From Rhynchopus sp. YZ270_cl-10 (taxonomy: Eukaryota; Euglenozoa; Diplonemea; Diplonemida; Diplonemidae), in contig OZ037888.1 of the NCBI GenBank assembly GCA_964035575.1, forward strand, positions 186,001 through 250,000: 64,000 nucleotides of DNA. Reading direction: 5' to 3'. The notes beneath the pieces are model-generated. The model did not search any database and was not told the origin of the DNA. It worked only from the letters and a program-made list of their open reading frames with translations. The position numbers and the translations under genes are program-made. How positions within the stretch are numbered: the first letter of the stretch is position 1; each line of letters starts with the position of its first letter. Below, piece by piece: positions 19,931 to 30,304 of this stretch.

Positions 19931-22900
19931 CTACCTGCGGGGTGGTTGTAAAACCACTGCCACTGGCGTTGAAAACCCGCCCCCCTTCATGGCCTCCCAT
20001 CTACGCCTCAACCCCGCATCCGACGCCAGCCATGTGTTCATCAGCTGGTATCTCCCGAGGATCGCGGACATCCGGTCGGGACCTTCCCTCACTCTTCCCT
20101 CCTTCTCTCCCCCCACTTTCTTCCGACACAGCAGTGCACGCAGGTTTGACGCTGGTGCATTCGGGGTGGCACCGTTGATATGGCATGAGAGCGCCTCTGC
20201 GAAGGCAAAACTGCTGTGCCAGGAGCGGAGAATAGAACGGAAAGCAGTCTGCTGTGGCGTGCCCCCTTCTGCTTCAATGCAACGTTCTAGAGCAGCCAGG
20301 CCCTCCCATGGGGACGTCCCAGAGTACCAATCGGGTCCTACATCCAGATGGCGAACCTCAGAATGGAATTTCTTCACCGCAGCCCACACCCTCCCGCAGG
20401 TTGCCACCTTTAACGCGACCACATCCCCAGGGAGCAACAACAACCCCGGTCCTAATTGATACAATTTTACTAAACTGTCGTCACAAATCTGACAGATCTC
20501 TGCAAGGTTCCGTACCACCCATTCTTCTGTCGGAGGGGATGCCCTCTCAGGTGCAGATGGTGGATACGCAACGTTTTCACCCATTTCTCCATGCGTTTCA
20601 AGAAACGCTATTGCAGCGAGAAGGGCTGGGCATTCTGTTGTGTCGCGGTGGTTCTCTGGTACCATGCATTGTTTCTCATCTGGTAGAGGCAGGCCGAGGG
20701 TCTCCTGGAGAGTGACCAAAGAGCCTTTGCGAAGTGCAGCTACCCGCTTGAGAGCCGCGACAGCATCACGGAGGGTAGAACAGAGGGAGAGGAACTGCGT
20801 TTTGAGCCAGATTTCGCGTTGGCTTGGGGTGGTGTCCGTTGGTGGGGGAGGTGCTGTCTGTTGTGGTGGCGGGGTGTGTGATAATGGGTTTATCGTGGAC
20901 ACAGTGTGTTCTACCAAAGAAATCTTCAGCGGAGGAATTGGGTTTGGAATAGCACACATCGCAGTGAGCGCGCCAAAGGCGTCGCCGAACCTTGCATTGC
21001 CTGCACCGATTTGCACTGCTGTGATGGGGTTTACCTCTGGTCGCTCTGTTTGCGTTGTGACGGTGTTTAGCAGAGGAGATGCTTGGGTTGATTGGTGGGA
21101 AGTCTCTGTGGAGCGGAGGGGTGATGTGAAGGAGTTGGAGCTTTGTAGGAGGATGGGCAGATCGGAGCTTATGGGGGTGCGTGGTGTGCGTGGTGTGGAG
21201 AGAGTCACCTCACGTTCACGTTCACGGTCTCTGATGCGGATCGCGCTGACACGAGGTTTGGAGCCACGTTGTGGAATCGCAGTGGGTCTGGCTGTGGATT
21301 GTCGGCGTAGTGAGGTGGTGTGTGGTGGGTTCTCCCGTTGCGAGCCCATCACTGAGGTGCTCATGCGGCGATTTGCTCGTGGAGTGTGTGGTTGTGACTG
21401 CGGCTCGGTTGGTGTAAACGCAGCTCGTAGCCATTCAATCGATTTAAACCCGTCTACCCATACATCCCGTACCGTTCGTGTCGTCTGTGCCCGTACGCCT
21501 CCTGACCGCTGTGGGCCTATCTTCTTTAAGTAGGTCATAACAACGTTGCTGTCGATGTGGCGTGCTTGAAAAGAAAGAAAAAAGTCTTTTGGCGGCTTCG
21601 TACGCACCTTTTGAACGAGAGGTGCGCGCGCAGCGTCGATGTCTGTAGAGGCAGGGGAGGAGACGGCAGTGTCGTCGCTGTCGCTGTCGTATTCTAGGTT
21701 TTCAGAAGGACGTTGGAGGTTTTGTTGTCCCATTTTGAGTGCAGCCTGCGCTTCTTGTGCAGAGTAGCCGAGACTCCCCATCATGTGTCCTATGTTTCGT
21801 CGGAAGTTTGCAAGAACGCCTTCAAGACGTGCGGTGTTGCGTGCATTGCGCTCCACCTCCGCCACCTTCGCACTGCGCTCCGCATGAAACCTCCCCTGCC
21901 ACGTATCCTCATCTGCTGCACGCGCATCCAGATCGACACAACTCTTCCATGCAGAGAGACGTCTTAGGTTTGCTATTTTATGACTACTACTCCCTTCATC
22001 CTGCACAAACCGCGATAAACGCGCAAAAAGCTCGGGTGGCGCAATGGACACAACAGGTTCCGCCCTGCCTAGGCACGGATGCGACGTAGCAACACGCCCA
22101 CTCTCCTTTGCGAGAACACTGCTTTGAAGCCTCCTCGTGGCAGCAAAGCTTTGCCCCCCTGAGCCAAGCATGTCATGCACTGTCTTGGTAATAAGAATCT
22201 CCCCCCCATGCGCCATAGAACAAAGCTGTGCACTGCATCTGCTAGCCTCTCCGTGGTGCGATATTTCCTGCGCACAGTTGCTGATTGGAGTCGCGACTGC
22301 ACGGACCGCACCGTATCCCAACCCACATCGCATGCGAAGTCCATTGAAGAGCGGACTCCCTGCAGCAGTCTTCTGCGTCGCGAAGGGTGCTGTCGTGGCG
22401 TGCCCTGGAGGCAATTCGGTAATGTCTTCCGGCCACGGCGCGTTGTGCAATCCATTTTGCACCTCAAGGCAGAAGTCTACCCCAGCCTCTATGGTTTCAA
22501 ACATAGCGACACATCGTCCCCCATGGCATAGGGTAGGTGCTTTGAAGCCACCCAACCGCTCCCATGCTGTACGGCATACACCTAAGGCAATTTCTGTGGA
22601 ACGACGTGCTGCCTTTTCGGAACAGTATACCCCACCCCATAGGGCGTCTTCGCCTTCGAATTCTAGGGTGGCAATGGCATAGCTGCGGTGGGGTTCGACC
22701 TTTGCTCTGGAGCGGGCGAGAAGGCGGGCTGCGTGTTTGGCTTGCTCGTGTTCGAGCATTTTTTTGCCGCCGTCTTGGGCAGCTTGGAGGTCGGTCTCGA
22801 GGTCAACGATGCGGTCTTGGAGGGTAGCGATGGTGTCGTCGCGTTTGTCGTATGCGAGGGAGAGCTTGCGTTCGCGGGAGGAGATGACCTCGGAGAGGCC

Positions 22901-23209
22901 GATGTTGTTCGGGTTGTCCATCGAGCGGCATGCAGACGACGCTATCGCAGCAATGTCCAGAATGCTGCGGCGCAGCTCAAAGTCCTCCAGCTGTTCCGCC
23001 GCCCTCGCAGCCTTGTCCACAGCGCGGATGGCGTCCCGCAGCTCCGCCTCCAGCCCCTTTATCCTAGCCAGCGGCCCGATGTAGCACAAACTCTTTCGCG
23101 CTTCTCTGTCCTGTGCCACATCAGCGCAACTGCTGGCCCGACTCCACACCTCCCCGCTAGCAGAGGACTCCTCTCCATCCTGAGACTGAAACGCAGTGAA
23201 GCCTTCCAT
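19931..23209 (-). CDS. Coiled-coil protein with degenerate class III cyclase domain
   Basis: Frame of 1092 codons from MEGFTAFQSQDG, 44 bp after a strong trans-splice acceptor (CCCTCTTCCCCAG, AG at 23253-23254). Residues about 40-170 are predicted helical with coiled coil (DKRDDTIATLQDRIVDLETD). Residues about 180-350 match the adenylate/guanylate cyclase homology domain: TLEFEGEDALW for FTDIxGSTxLW, HGGRCVAMFE for the EGDAFxxAF strand, MRCGLGYG for MRVGIHxG, and SRCSAQLCSMAHGGEILIT for the A-x-L-x-x-x-A-x-G-G-x-I-L region. The two metal-binding Asp positions read Glu and Arg, so catalysis is doubtful. The rest is low-complexity Ser/Thr/Pro-rich with a further ordered segment at the C-terminus. 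A donor-like CGCAG|GTAGGT at the last codons hints at a tiny extra 3' exon. Confidence 0.82.
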   Translation of the reverse strand: MEGFTAFQSQDGEESSASGEVWSRASSCADVAQDREARKSLCYIGPLARIKGLEAELRDAIRAVDKAARAAEQLEDFELRRSILDIAAIASSACRSMDNPNNIGLSEVISSRERKLSLAYDKRDDTIATLQDRIVDLETDLQAAQDGGKKMLEHEQAKHAARLLARSRAKVEPHRSYAIATLEFEGEDALWGGVYCSEKAARRSTEIALGVCRTAWERLGGFKAPTLCHGGRCVAMFETIEAGVDFCLEVQNGLHNAPWPEDITELPPGHATTAPFATQKTAAGSPLFNGLRMRCGLGYGAVRAVATPISNCAQEISHHGEASRCSAQLCSMAHGGEILITKTVHDMLGSGGQSFAATRRLQSSVLAKESGRVATSHPCLGRAEPVVSIAPPELFARLSRFVQDEGSSSHKIANLRRLSAWKSCVDLDARAADEDTWQGRFHAERSAKVAEVERNARNTARLEGVLANFRRNIGHMMGSLGYSAQEAQAALKMGQQNLQRPSENLEYDSDSDDTAVSSPASTDIDAARAPLVQKVRTKPPKDFFLSFQARHIDSNVVMTYLKKIGPQRSGGVRAQTTRTVRDVWVDGFKSIEWLRAAFTPTEPQSQPHTPRANRRMSTSVMGSQRENPPHTTSLRRQSTARPTAIPQRGSKPRVSAIRIRDREREREVTLSTPRTPRTPISSDLPILLQSSNSFTSPLRSTETSHQSTQASPLLNTVTTQTERPEVNPITAVQIGAGNARFGDAFGALTAMCAIPNPIPPLKISLVEHTVSTINPLSHTPPPQQTAPPPPTDTTPSQREIWLKTQFLSLCSTLRDAVAALKRVAALRKGSLVTLQETLGLPLPDEKQCMVPENHRDTTECPALLAAIAFLETHGEMGENVAYPPSAPERASPPTEEWVVRNLAEICQICDDSLVKLYQLGPGLLLLPGDVVALKVATCGRVWAAVKKFHSEVRHLDVGPDWYSGTSPWEGLAALERCIEAEGGTPQQTAFRSILRSWHSSFAFAEALSCHINGATPNAPASNLRALLCRKKVGGEKEGRVREGPDRMSAILGRYQLMNTWLASDAGLRRRWEAMKGGGFSTPVAVVLQPPRR

Positions 23210-23251
23210 GTAGGTGGTGGAGGAGGAGGAGGAGGGGAGGGGTGGTTCTGT

Positions 23252-23275
23252 TCTGGGGAAGAGGGGAAATGGTGA
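23252..23275 (-). promoter_or_regulatory. Probable trans-splice acceptor, cyclase-like gene
   Basis: CCATTTCCCCTCTTCCCCAG on the minus strand, a clean pyrimidine tract with the first AG downstream. Confidence 0.5.
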
Positions 23276-23917
23276 ACAACGATGCCAGACTAATAGGATG
23301 AACCTGAGCCTCACTGTGTGGTGGAACTCATAAAGATGATAAAGGGTAGAGCCAAACCATCTCAAGTGCCACTGAGGCGTGATGTGGGTGTTGCAAGTGT
23401 TGAACTCAACAGGTTGTAGGGTGATAAGGGGAGGTGGCATAGTGAGGTGGAAGAGGTCGTGTTGTTGTCCGTTCAAGAGAAAGAGAAGCTTGGGAGAAGA
23501 ATGTGTCCAGGACACATCTTCATATAAAGGGGATAAGTGGAAAGCAGAAAACACATAAAAAACAAACTAACACACACACAGCTCGGGATGCACACATGTA
23601 CATTTCACTGTAAGATGCACTCGGAGGGGAAAAGAGAGAAGAACGGAAACAGAAGAGTCATAAAACGTTTGGAGTGGTACCCACATGCCGGGGGAGGCAA
23701 GGGTCCTTGCCATGGACCTGTTTTGCAGCAGACACGTGCAGAACACAAGGAACCAAAGGCAGGTCAGCCAGCTGCAGTGCTGTGCTGAGGGGTGAGAATG
23801 AAAAAACAAAGGTATTGAACATGTTTGCACCCACACGATTATGTACAGGTGTACAGGTGGCTGGTGTGGTGGTGTGGGTATGTGCTGCTGCACACACTCA
23901 ACACTCAACACTCAGAC

Positions 23918-24886
23918 TCAGACAATCGGGTGGGACGGGGAGTTCTTGAGGAGGCACTGGTTGGTGCCACGGGCAAGGCGGATGTATCCAGACTCTCCCC
24001 AGCCAGATGCCCAGGAGTTCTTCACAATCCAGTAGTCGGGGGTCACTCCGACGGCGAGAACTCCGTGGTCAAGCTGGCGGGACTCGCAGTTGTCCATCAC
24101 TCCACCCTGGTACGTCTGCCACGAGGTCGCGTCAACGGCGATCGAGATCGGTCCGTTCGAGATCAGCCAGGTTGCCATCTCGTCCTCGTCGTGGGCAAGG
24201 TCCTTGAAGCTGGTGATGGTGGAGCCGACCTTCATCGACGACTCGTACTTGCAGCTTCCGGTGATGCCACCTCCGCTTGTGTACGGGTAGGCCTCCTCAG
24301 TCACGATGTCTCCGTTGTGGTTGTCGAGAAGCCACTGGAACGCGTTGTCCATCAGACCGCCGTTGCATCCGGCGTCCACCTTGTCGCACGACACAAGCTC
24401 CTGCTCGGACACCGAGGTCAGGGTGTTGTCCTTCGACCACTGTCCCTCAATTCCTCCAGTCGAGGAGAACGCCCAGCACGATCCGCACTGTGCCTGGTTC
24501 TTCACGTGGGTCACGCGGTTCTGGGTCCTCCAGTCCATGGAGTCGGCCTTCACCTTCAGGATCTGGGACTCGGTGTACTGCTTCTTCGGGGACTCCTTGG
24601 CGGGCACGCTCAGGGTGTGGTACGCCTTGAACTCCTCCTCAGTCAGGTCCGTGAACTGGTTCATTCCGTGGCGCACTCCGGTCTTGGATCCGGCCTCACG
24701 CTCAGCAGCCTTCAGCATGTTCTTCTTGAAGACGGCACGGCGGGCCCACTCGTCCTCTCCGCTGTACTGCTTCCCGTAGGTCTGCTTGAAGTTCGCCCAC
24801 AGCAGGCCTTCGTTCATCTCCACGTACGACGCGGGCAGGGCAGTCGAGGCTGCCGCCATTGCGAGGACAGACAGAGCGGTCTTCAT
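23918..24886 (-). CDS. Cathepsin L-like cysteine protease precursor (C1A)
   Basis: Papain-family protease of 322 residues, closest in motif to kinetoplastid cruzipain/CPB. Signal peptide MKTALSVLAMAAASTALP; I29 pro-domain from about residue 25 to 110 with the ERFNIN-like helix and the GMNQFTDLTEEEF segment; mature enzyme from about DSMDWRTQ. Catalytic residues visible: Gln and Cys in QCGSCWAFS, His in LDHGVLAVG, Asn in IVKNSWASGWG. The CNGGLMDNAF and EAYPYTSG blocks are typical of cathepsin L. It acts in lysosome-like compartments or is secreted. It lacks the long C-terminal extension of trypanosomatid enzymes. Codons are almost all G/C-ending, more so than in neighbours, which suggests high expression. 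Acceptor CCACCTCCAG (AG at 24912-24913) lies 26 bp before ATG. Confidence 0.95.
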   Translation of the reverse strand: MKTALSVLAMAAASTALPASYVEMNEGLLWANFKQTYGKQYSGEDEWARRAVFKKNMLKAAEREAGSKTGVRHGMNQFTDLTEEEFKAYHTLSVPAKESPKKQYTESQILKVKADSMDWRTQNRVTHVKNQAQCGSCWAFSSTGGIEGQWSKDNTLTSVSEQELVSCDKVDAGCNGGLMDNAFQWLLDNHNGDIVTEEAYPYTSGGGITGSCKYESSMKVGSTITSFKDLAHDEDEMATWLISNGPISIAVDATSWQTYQGGVMDNCESRQLDHGVLAVGVTPDYWIVKNSWASGWGESGYIRLARGTNQCLLKNSPSHPIV

Positions 24887-24910
24887 CGTTGCTTTGTGTT
24901 TCGTGTTGTG

Positions 24911-24950
24911 GCTGGAGGTGGATGTTGAGAGGATGAGGGTGAGGGTACGA
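24911..24950 (-). promoter_or_regulatory. Probable trans-splice acceptor, cathepsin
   Basis: About 35 nt of C/T-rich sequence ending CATCCACCTCCAG; leader of 25 nt to the ATG. Confidence 0.55.
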
Positions 24951-25535
24951 TAGGAGGGGAGCTGTCTGCTCCATCACCAGCCAGGTGCTTGGCACGCAAG
25001 GAACAACCGGAAACACACACAGTATTTCCCGTTTTGCATGAACCCTGGGAGGGGAAAAGCAAAAACAGGGTGGGAGGAGGACATTCTGTTAGCCATTCAC
25101 TCTCTGTACGCCCTTCAGGGCTCGGAACAATACTAAATGCTAGTATTGTATTGGCATATTTTCCCTGCACACATGATGTTTTCTTTTTTTTTTTTGGGGG
25201 AGAACAGACAAAAAAACGCTGGAAAGGAACGTGAAAATGAACCATCTTATTGCCCCATAAGTTTGCACATTGTTGTGTCGACAATCGACTACTGAGATAC
25301 TAAATGTGAAAAGCACAACGTCGCACCGGACGAACCGGCCGACCGGGCACTAGCACCCCCTACTATCGCCCTTCTTGGGCCATCTGCCTTGCAGACACTA
25401 CTGTTTTCCCTCTCCGCACTCATATCTACAATTAGACGTGACTGAAGGTGTGCACCTGCTGTGTATGACAACGTGCATCCAAAAGACGTAACAAGATCTG
25501 CCACTTCACTGCAGAGAGACTCCGCCAGGTTCCCT

Positions 25536-28355
25536 TCACACAGAGCTGTCGAACGTGGAGACCCAATTCCGCAGCGCGTCTGGTGTGCCGTGGTGGGCAT
25601 GTGGCAGCAGCAGGTATTCTCTCTGCTGCATCTCATTCAAGCGCGACACAGCTCTGTAGGGGAATACGGAAAGTTTATAAGATGAAAACCTCCTCTTCGT
25701 ACAGAGTTGTCTCAGTGTGATGTTGTGTGAAGACCAAAACAAAAATGACCCTTTTCTCTGAGAAAAGTAGTAGTTAATTGATACGGACGGTTGCGTCCCT
25801 CTTTTTGTTGAAAAAATCGGAAGTGCAGTTGCCAAATTTGGATGCTCACGACCGTTGCCACCTGTGCAAGCTCCACTTTTCTTTTTGCTTATTTTCTCAC
25901 ACCGTGGAGAGATGTTGCAAAGGGAGTGAAGAAAGGAGACATACCTTCCAAAGGCAAACACTTCGTCGCTACCGGTGAAGAGCGACTGATTCGCGACGTT
26001 GTGACCTATGCCCAGTGCGTCTGCATTCTCCCTTTCAAGGTCGACGCCGACAAGCCCTTCAATGCCCTTTGTGCTGAAGAGTGCGTCAGGGAGGACTTCC
26101 GCTGTGCACAGCAGCTTGCACTTCATTTCGTACAGCTCGTCGATGAAATAAATGAAGCGGCGAGCCTCAGTTCTCTGTGGGTGGTGATGTGTTCATGTGT
26201 TCACATTTGTTGCAAACTCTTCCCAAAAAAATAACGTATCAATGCTAAAGCTGTGGCAGCGGACTGCCTGGTACTGACGTACACTTTTCATGTCAAGGTA
26301 AATACTCTTCCGATGGTCGGAACACATTTGACGACGTCGTGCGCTCGGAGAGTGCACCGGAAGATGCGCAACTGCGGGCGGCGGCTGCTTGCATAAGCTG
26401 CGAGATCATCGCCGCACGTCCCCTACAGCAGTCCCCCCTACCCGCGAATCGCTGATGAGAATCACTCGTGTGGTCCGCAAATATGCCCTCTCAGATTTGA
26501 AAGAACTGCTAGCCATCGCCCCCACTACAGCCTACCTGAAGGATGACGAGTTGGAGCCGGCGGATATCGGGACCGTTCTCTCGACCTTGCAGGCCATCAC
26601 TGCCCCTGCGACCTCCTCTGGATCCCAGTCCTCCTCACGCACCCCGAAGAGGGTTCGTCTGGCAACAGCGTGCCAGAGAGGTGTACCGCAGTCTTCTTCG
26701 ACTGCTCAATTTCCAATGCTCCAGCAATTATCAAATAAATATCAAATAGCAGGAAGGTGGCCTCTCTGGACCAAAGGGTTTATTACCTTGGAGCGAGAGT
26801 ACGTTGCAACGGAAGAAGGGGCGGGAGAAAAGGCGGAAAGGAAGACAGATTGACCTACGCACCATGTGTAAAATCTACCCTGCAACCAGCCCCAGCAGAA
26901 GAAGTGTGTCCACCAACGTCTGTTCCAACAACACCAGTACCGTCACCTCCGATTTTACCATATCCTCCAACAAAATCGGAGGATCGGACACCGCATAATA
27001 TAGGGGACTTTAATATGCCGGTGTGGGATTTTTGAGGGAAAAAAAGAAAAGAAAAGAAAAACTTGAAAACATACATCAGAGAGCGTCATAGCTGGGACCC
27101 CATGCACCACTATTGCGTAGTATTTGCGTGCGATGGCACCGTAGTCCGCCTCTGAGAGAGGGTTTTTGCAGAGGTCATCGAAGGTGAAAACGGCAACGTT
27201 ATTTGCTGCACCACGCACAACAACGTCGCGGCCGAAGACACGCACGGAGTCGGGCTTGAGCGGGGCGGACTCTGTAAGGGCGGCCAACGCAGTCTCGAGC
27301 TTCTTGCTGGTCTCTGCATTGCAGGGTGTTAGGTACACTGAGTCTGGGATCATCTCTCCTTCGCGGCGGTAGTCTGTTTCCGACCCCATCTGGTGGACCG
27401 CGCAGTGGCCCTTTACAACGTCAATGAAGGGAAGGAATTTGTGTCGGTTCAACCCGCCTTCATAGAGGGCATCAGGCGCTCGGTTGCTTGTTGCTACCAT
27501 GCACAGCCCGTTTTTGTAGAGTTCTGTGAAGAGGCCTTTAACAATCATTGCATCTCCAATATCGGTGATCTGAAACTCATCGAAGCAGAGCAGCTCCACT
27601 TCGTCAGAGATCTGTCGCGCTGTCTCGGCTATTGCGTCCAGCGCTTTGGTCTTTTTCTTTACTTCGTGCATACGAAGATGCACATCAAGCATGAACTGAT
27701 TGAAGTGCACTCTCCGCTTCTTCTTAATCGGTACCTTATCGAAGAACAGATCCATCATAAACGATTTACCACAGCCGACTCCACCGAATATATATAACCC
27801 TTTTACGGCTGTCGCTGTTTTCTCTGGTACTGCAGTGCTGAAAACCCCAAAGAAGCCTCCAGTTGTTGTGGAGCCTCGGTTTTGGTCAAATTCGAGCAAA
27901 TCGTCGTGAACGTTTTGGAGTTTCAGAACGGCGTCGAATTGATGTGTATCGTTGGTCACTTCTTCAGCGGCGAGGAGCACATCGTATGCTGCAAGCGGGC
28001 TCGTTGAATCGATGTAGCTTTGATGCACCTGAGGCCACCACTGCAAAAACTCTGCACGGTCAATCACCCCGTTCCCATCCTTATCGATAGAATGAAACAG
28101 CTGCTGCACCCCCTCCTCCGAGAACGACTCCACCCCAGTCTCCTCAACAAGCTTTTTGAACTGGTCGTAGTTCAGCATCGTTTCGCTCGTCTCCTCATGT
28201 GGATGGTGTGCATACCGTTGAAACACCACTCCGGAAACACCTCGTCTCGTTGTGCTATGTATCGGTGCGAAGGAGCTGGGGGCAGTGGAGGAAGGTGTCA
28301 ACACAGTGTGAAGTCCTCTTCGCAAAGGGTTTCGAAGGTGAGGGAGGACCTGCAT
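25536..28355 (-). CDS. AFG1: EF-hand/AFG1-type mitochondrial AAA-like ATPase (3 exons)
   Basis: AFG1/LACE1 family P-loop ATPase (542 aa), which helps turn over mitochondrial proteins. Exons: 27075-28355, 25945-26174, 25536-25653; introns of 900 and 291 nt, donors GTATGT, phases consistent. The start MQVLPHLRNPLRRGLHTVL is Arg-rich without acidic residues, a mitochondrial presequence. Residues about 65-110 hold an EF-hand whose loop DKDGNGVIDRAE is canonical; this fusion is not part of ordinary AFG1. The ATPase core has Walker A GGVGCGKS, Walker B LLCFDEFQITD and sensor-like VATSNRAPDALYEGG. Exon 2 opens RTEARRFIYFIDELYE and exon 3 holds AVSRLNEMQQREYL, the family C-terminal signature. Intron 1 carries an antisense coding-like island and intron 2 a DR4 repeat. 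Confidence 0.93.
25805..25876 (+). repeat. DR4 copy inside AFG1 intron 2
   Basis: GTGCAGTTGCC duplicated as GTTGCCACCTGTGCAAGCTC, closing CCACTTTT. Confidence 0.6.
26290..26853 (+). other. Antisense coding-like island inside AFG1 intron 1
   Basis: On the strand opposite to the host gene, GC-rich sequence with protein-like reading is found in two overlapping frames: one around 26300-26455 (DGRNTFDDVVRSESAPEDAQ...) and one at 26389-26853 (ALSDLKELLAIAPTTAYLK..., then Ser/Thr-rich). No family is recognised. It may be a captured gene fragment or a relic of a mobile element; nothing suggests that it is a working gene. Confidence 0.35.
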
Positions 28356-28455
28356 TTTGTTTGAGAGAACGTTGCTTCTTCTTTTGTCCTGAGGGAGGGG
28401 AGAGGGGAGGGGGGTTTTTGTTTTGATAAAATAGAAATTAAATTCTAGAATTTCG

Positions 28456-28500
28456 GAGAGAGAGAGAGAGAGGGAGGGAGGGAGGGAGGGAGGGAGGGAG
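28456..28500 (+). repeat. (GA)n(GGGA)n microsatellite
   Basis: Upstream of AFG1; on the minus strand it is a long C/T tract that could serve trans-splicing. Confidence 0.9.
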
Positions 28501-28589
28501 AAGTGAAAAAAAAGGGGCTTTTTTTGTTTCATTGTCGTTTTGACAATTTGAATTGAAAAAAAAATAAAAGGAAAAAAGGGAAACTTCGT

Positions 28590-28629
28590 AAGATGAATGT
28601 GCCTCTCGTTCTCGTGCAGATACATCTTT
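28590..28629 (+). repeat. DR7 hairpin
   Basis: AAGATGAATGTGC, CTCTCGTTCTC, GTGCAGATACATCTT; AAGATG/CATCTT closes it. Confidence 0.75.
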
Positions 28630-29003
28630 AAAAAAAAACAACAACAAAAAGGAGGGGGGATAGCACGCACAGCTGGGGGGAAAGGGAAGATGGGAAGATG
28701 GGGGAAGTGGTGAAGATGTGCATGGCAGGTGTGCTTTGTTGCGAAGCTTTATTGTCTCTCTCCGTGTGTTCTCCTTCCCCCCCTTTTTATTTTTTCAAAC
28801 TAATGGTTACGACGCCTGATGTGATGTGTTATTGGGGAAAGTAACGCCACAAAACAGGCACCACGAGCTGTATAAAAAAATAAAAACGAGAAAGCGGTAG
28901 AAAGAGCAAAAAAAAAATCAAGGCAACTGCATTCACAAGCCAGCTGTTGTGTGGGTTGGGGGTGGGGGGGGGAAGAGTTTTTGAGTAAACAAAGAACGTT
29001 TGT

Positions 29004-29038
29004 AAGATGATCCTAAGCCTCTCGATGCCTGGTCATCT
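29004..29038 (+). repeat. DR1 hairpin
   Basis: AAGATGATCCTAAGC, loop CTCTCGA, TGCCTGGTCATCT. Confidence 0.75.
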
Positions 29039-29164
29039 AAATGACATGGGGGAGGTGAGAAATAAAATGAGAACTCTGCAGAAAAAAAAATATAGGCAGA
29101 AAGAGGGTTGGGAAAAGATAAAAAAAATATTTCTTTCTGTGAGGACCAAAAAAAATAAAGTGAA

Positions 29165-29208
29165 GTTGATAGTGCAAACATCCTTGGAGAGGCAGGCACT
29201 GACACTTT
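29165..29208 (+). repeat. DR5 copy
   Basis: GTTGATAGTGCAAACATCCT, GAGAGGCAGGCACTGACACT. Confidence 0.8.
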
Positions 29209-29228
29209 GAATAAAAAAAAACTTTGAC

Positions 29229-29260
29229 TTGAAATACAAAGCCCTCTGGTGACAGTGTAC
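29229..29260 (+). repeat. DR2 copy
   Basis: GAAATACAAAGCCCTCTGGT, GACAGTGTAC; TACA/TGTA stem. Confidence 0.8.
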
Positions 29261-29380
29261 ATAAAAAAGAAACTATTTTAGGCAAAATGACCTGATTTGG
29301 GTGAACTTATCTGGGTCCCTTTACGATGATAAGCACTAGGGTTTAGTCATCTGTAAATCACAAAATGAGAAAGAATGATT

Positions 29381-29446
29381 TCATATACTTTCTTTTCTTA
29401 AACGAAACGAAAAGAAAGCAAAGAGGGCGCGACAAATGTACCCTTG
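29381..29446 (+). repeat. DR8 copy with changed stem
   Basis: TTTCATATACTTTCTTTTCT, then CGAAAAGAAAG pairing back, ACAAATGTACCC at the end. Confidence 0.65.
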
Positions 29447-29786
29447 CTTTTGAAAGAAAAAAAAAATAGAAGCGAGCGGGGTAGGTCAACCGGCAGACAA
29501 GAAAAGCAAAAAAGGTGCACGGCAGCACAACAAAGTATTACAAAAATCACAATAATAATCAAAAAATAACGATGACAGTCAACAGTTTGGGTGGAAAGAT
29601 GTGTCTTAGTTTCCTATTCACCCAATTTTTTGTTGTTTTTCCCGCTCCAAGAAGCAAAATAACCTGCTTAGTGATGTCGAAGACTTGGGGGGAATTTTTT
29701 TTTTCTTTGAAAACTTTGACAACATGTACCCCCGCGAACGGGCAATCCACGTGCGAGTTTCCTTTGTTTTCTTTTTTATATTTTTT

Positions 29787-29827
29787 TGATGTTGCCTCGG
29801 TTGTGTTGCCACAGTTGTGCAATCTCC
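29787..29827 (+). repeat. DR4 copy, left part changed
   Basis: GTTGCCTCGGTTGTGTTGCC, ACAGTTGTGCAATCTCC. Confidence 0.7.
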
Positions 29828-29960
29828 TTGCGTTGGGTAAAAGGACAGGGAATGAAAGACATGGAGAAGAACGTGATTTTTTTTTTCTTTTATTTTTTTT
29901 GGTGTCGATAATTACCTATCCAAAGATGGGTTCTGACACACAAAGTCGCCCGCTGAAAGG

Positions 29961-30004
29961 CTTGGTTGCTAGTCGGTACAGACACCCGAGGATGAGCTCC
30001 ACTA
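29961..30004 (+). repeat. DR3 copy, diverged
   Basis: CTTGGTTGCTAGTCGGTAC then ACACCCGAGGATGAGCTCC and ACTA. Confidence 0.65.
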
Positions 30005-30164
30005 GGCATTTTTTTACCAGCCAGAATTGTGCAACTGGGGAGCTTTCCTCGTCGATGTAACATTGATAACTTCACCCAATCGTGTTGCCTCCTGCTTTTT
30101 ATGTCACAATTGTTGAAATGTCCGCCACGGCGCGCAATACTTCTTTTGAGGTTTTCACGAGCAC

Positions 30165-30206
30165 AGTGGAGCTTGCACAGGTGGCTACACTATTCCAACA
30201 ATTTTT

Positions 30207-30239
<33 letters not shown>
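30165..30239 (-). repeat. DR4 copy in reverse orientation with A32 tail
   Basis: Minus of the usual sense: AGTGGAGCTTGCACAGGTGG, then CTACACTATTCCAACAA, then TTTTTC and 32 A (30,208-30,239). The only clear reversed copy found; the tail moves with the element. Confidence 0.75.
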
Positions 30240-30243
<4 letters not shown>

Positions 30244-30245
30244 TG

Positions 30246-30304
30246 TTACGGGGGCGCATAATTATGGGTAAATCCAATTTTTACCCATAATTATGCGCCC
30301 CGTA
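30246..30304. repeat. Long near-perfect hairpin
   Basis: GCGCATAATTATGGGTAAA pairs with its inverse after a 5-nt loop, stem about 26 bp with one bulge. Followed by three (C)CGTAATATCGCGC units to 30,350. Confidence 0.7.

Noticed and set aside
20640-21533. 297-codon plus-strand frame
   Set aside because: Antisense of the low-complexity part of the cyclase-like gene; no domain.
23825-24928. 367-codon plus-strand frame
   Set aside because: Antisense shadow of the GC3-rich cathepsin gene.
29515-30060. 181-codon plus-strand frame
   Set aside because: Driven by T runs (Phe/Leu) across DR3/DR4 repeats; no gene-like codon use.
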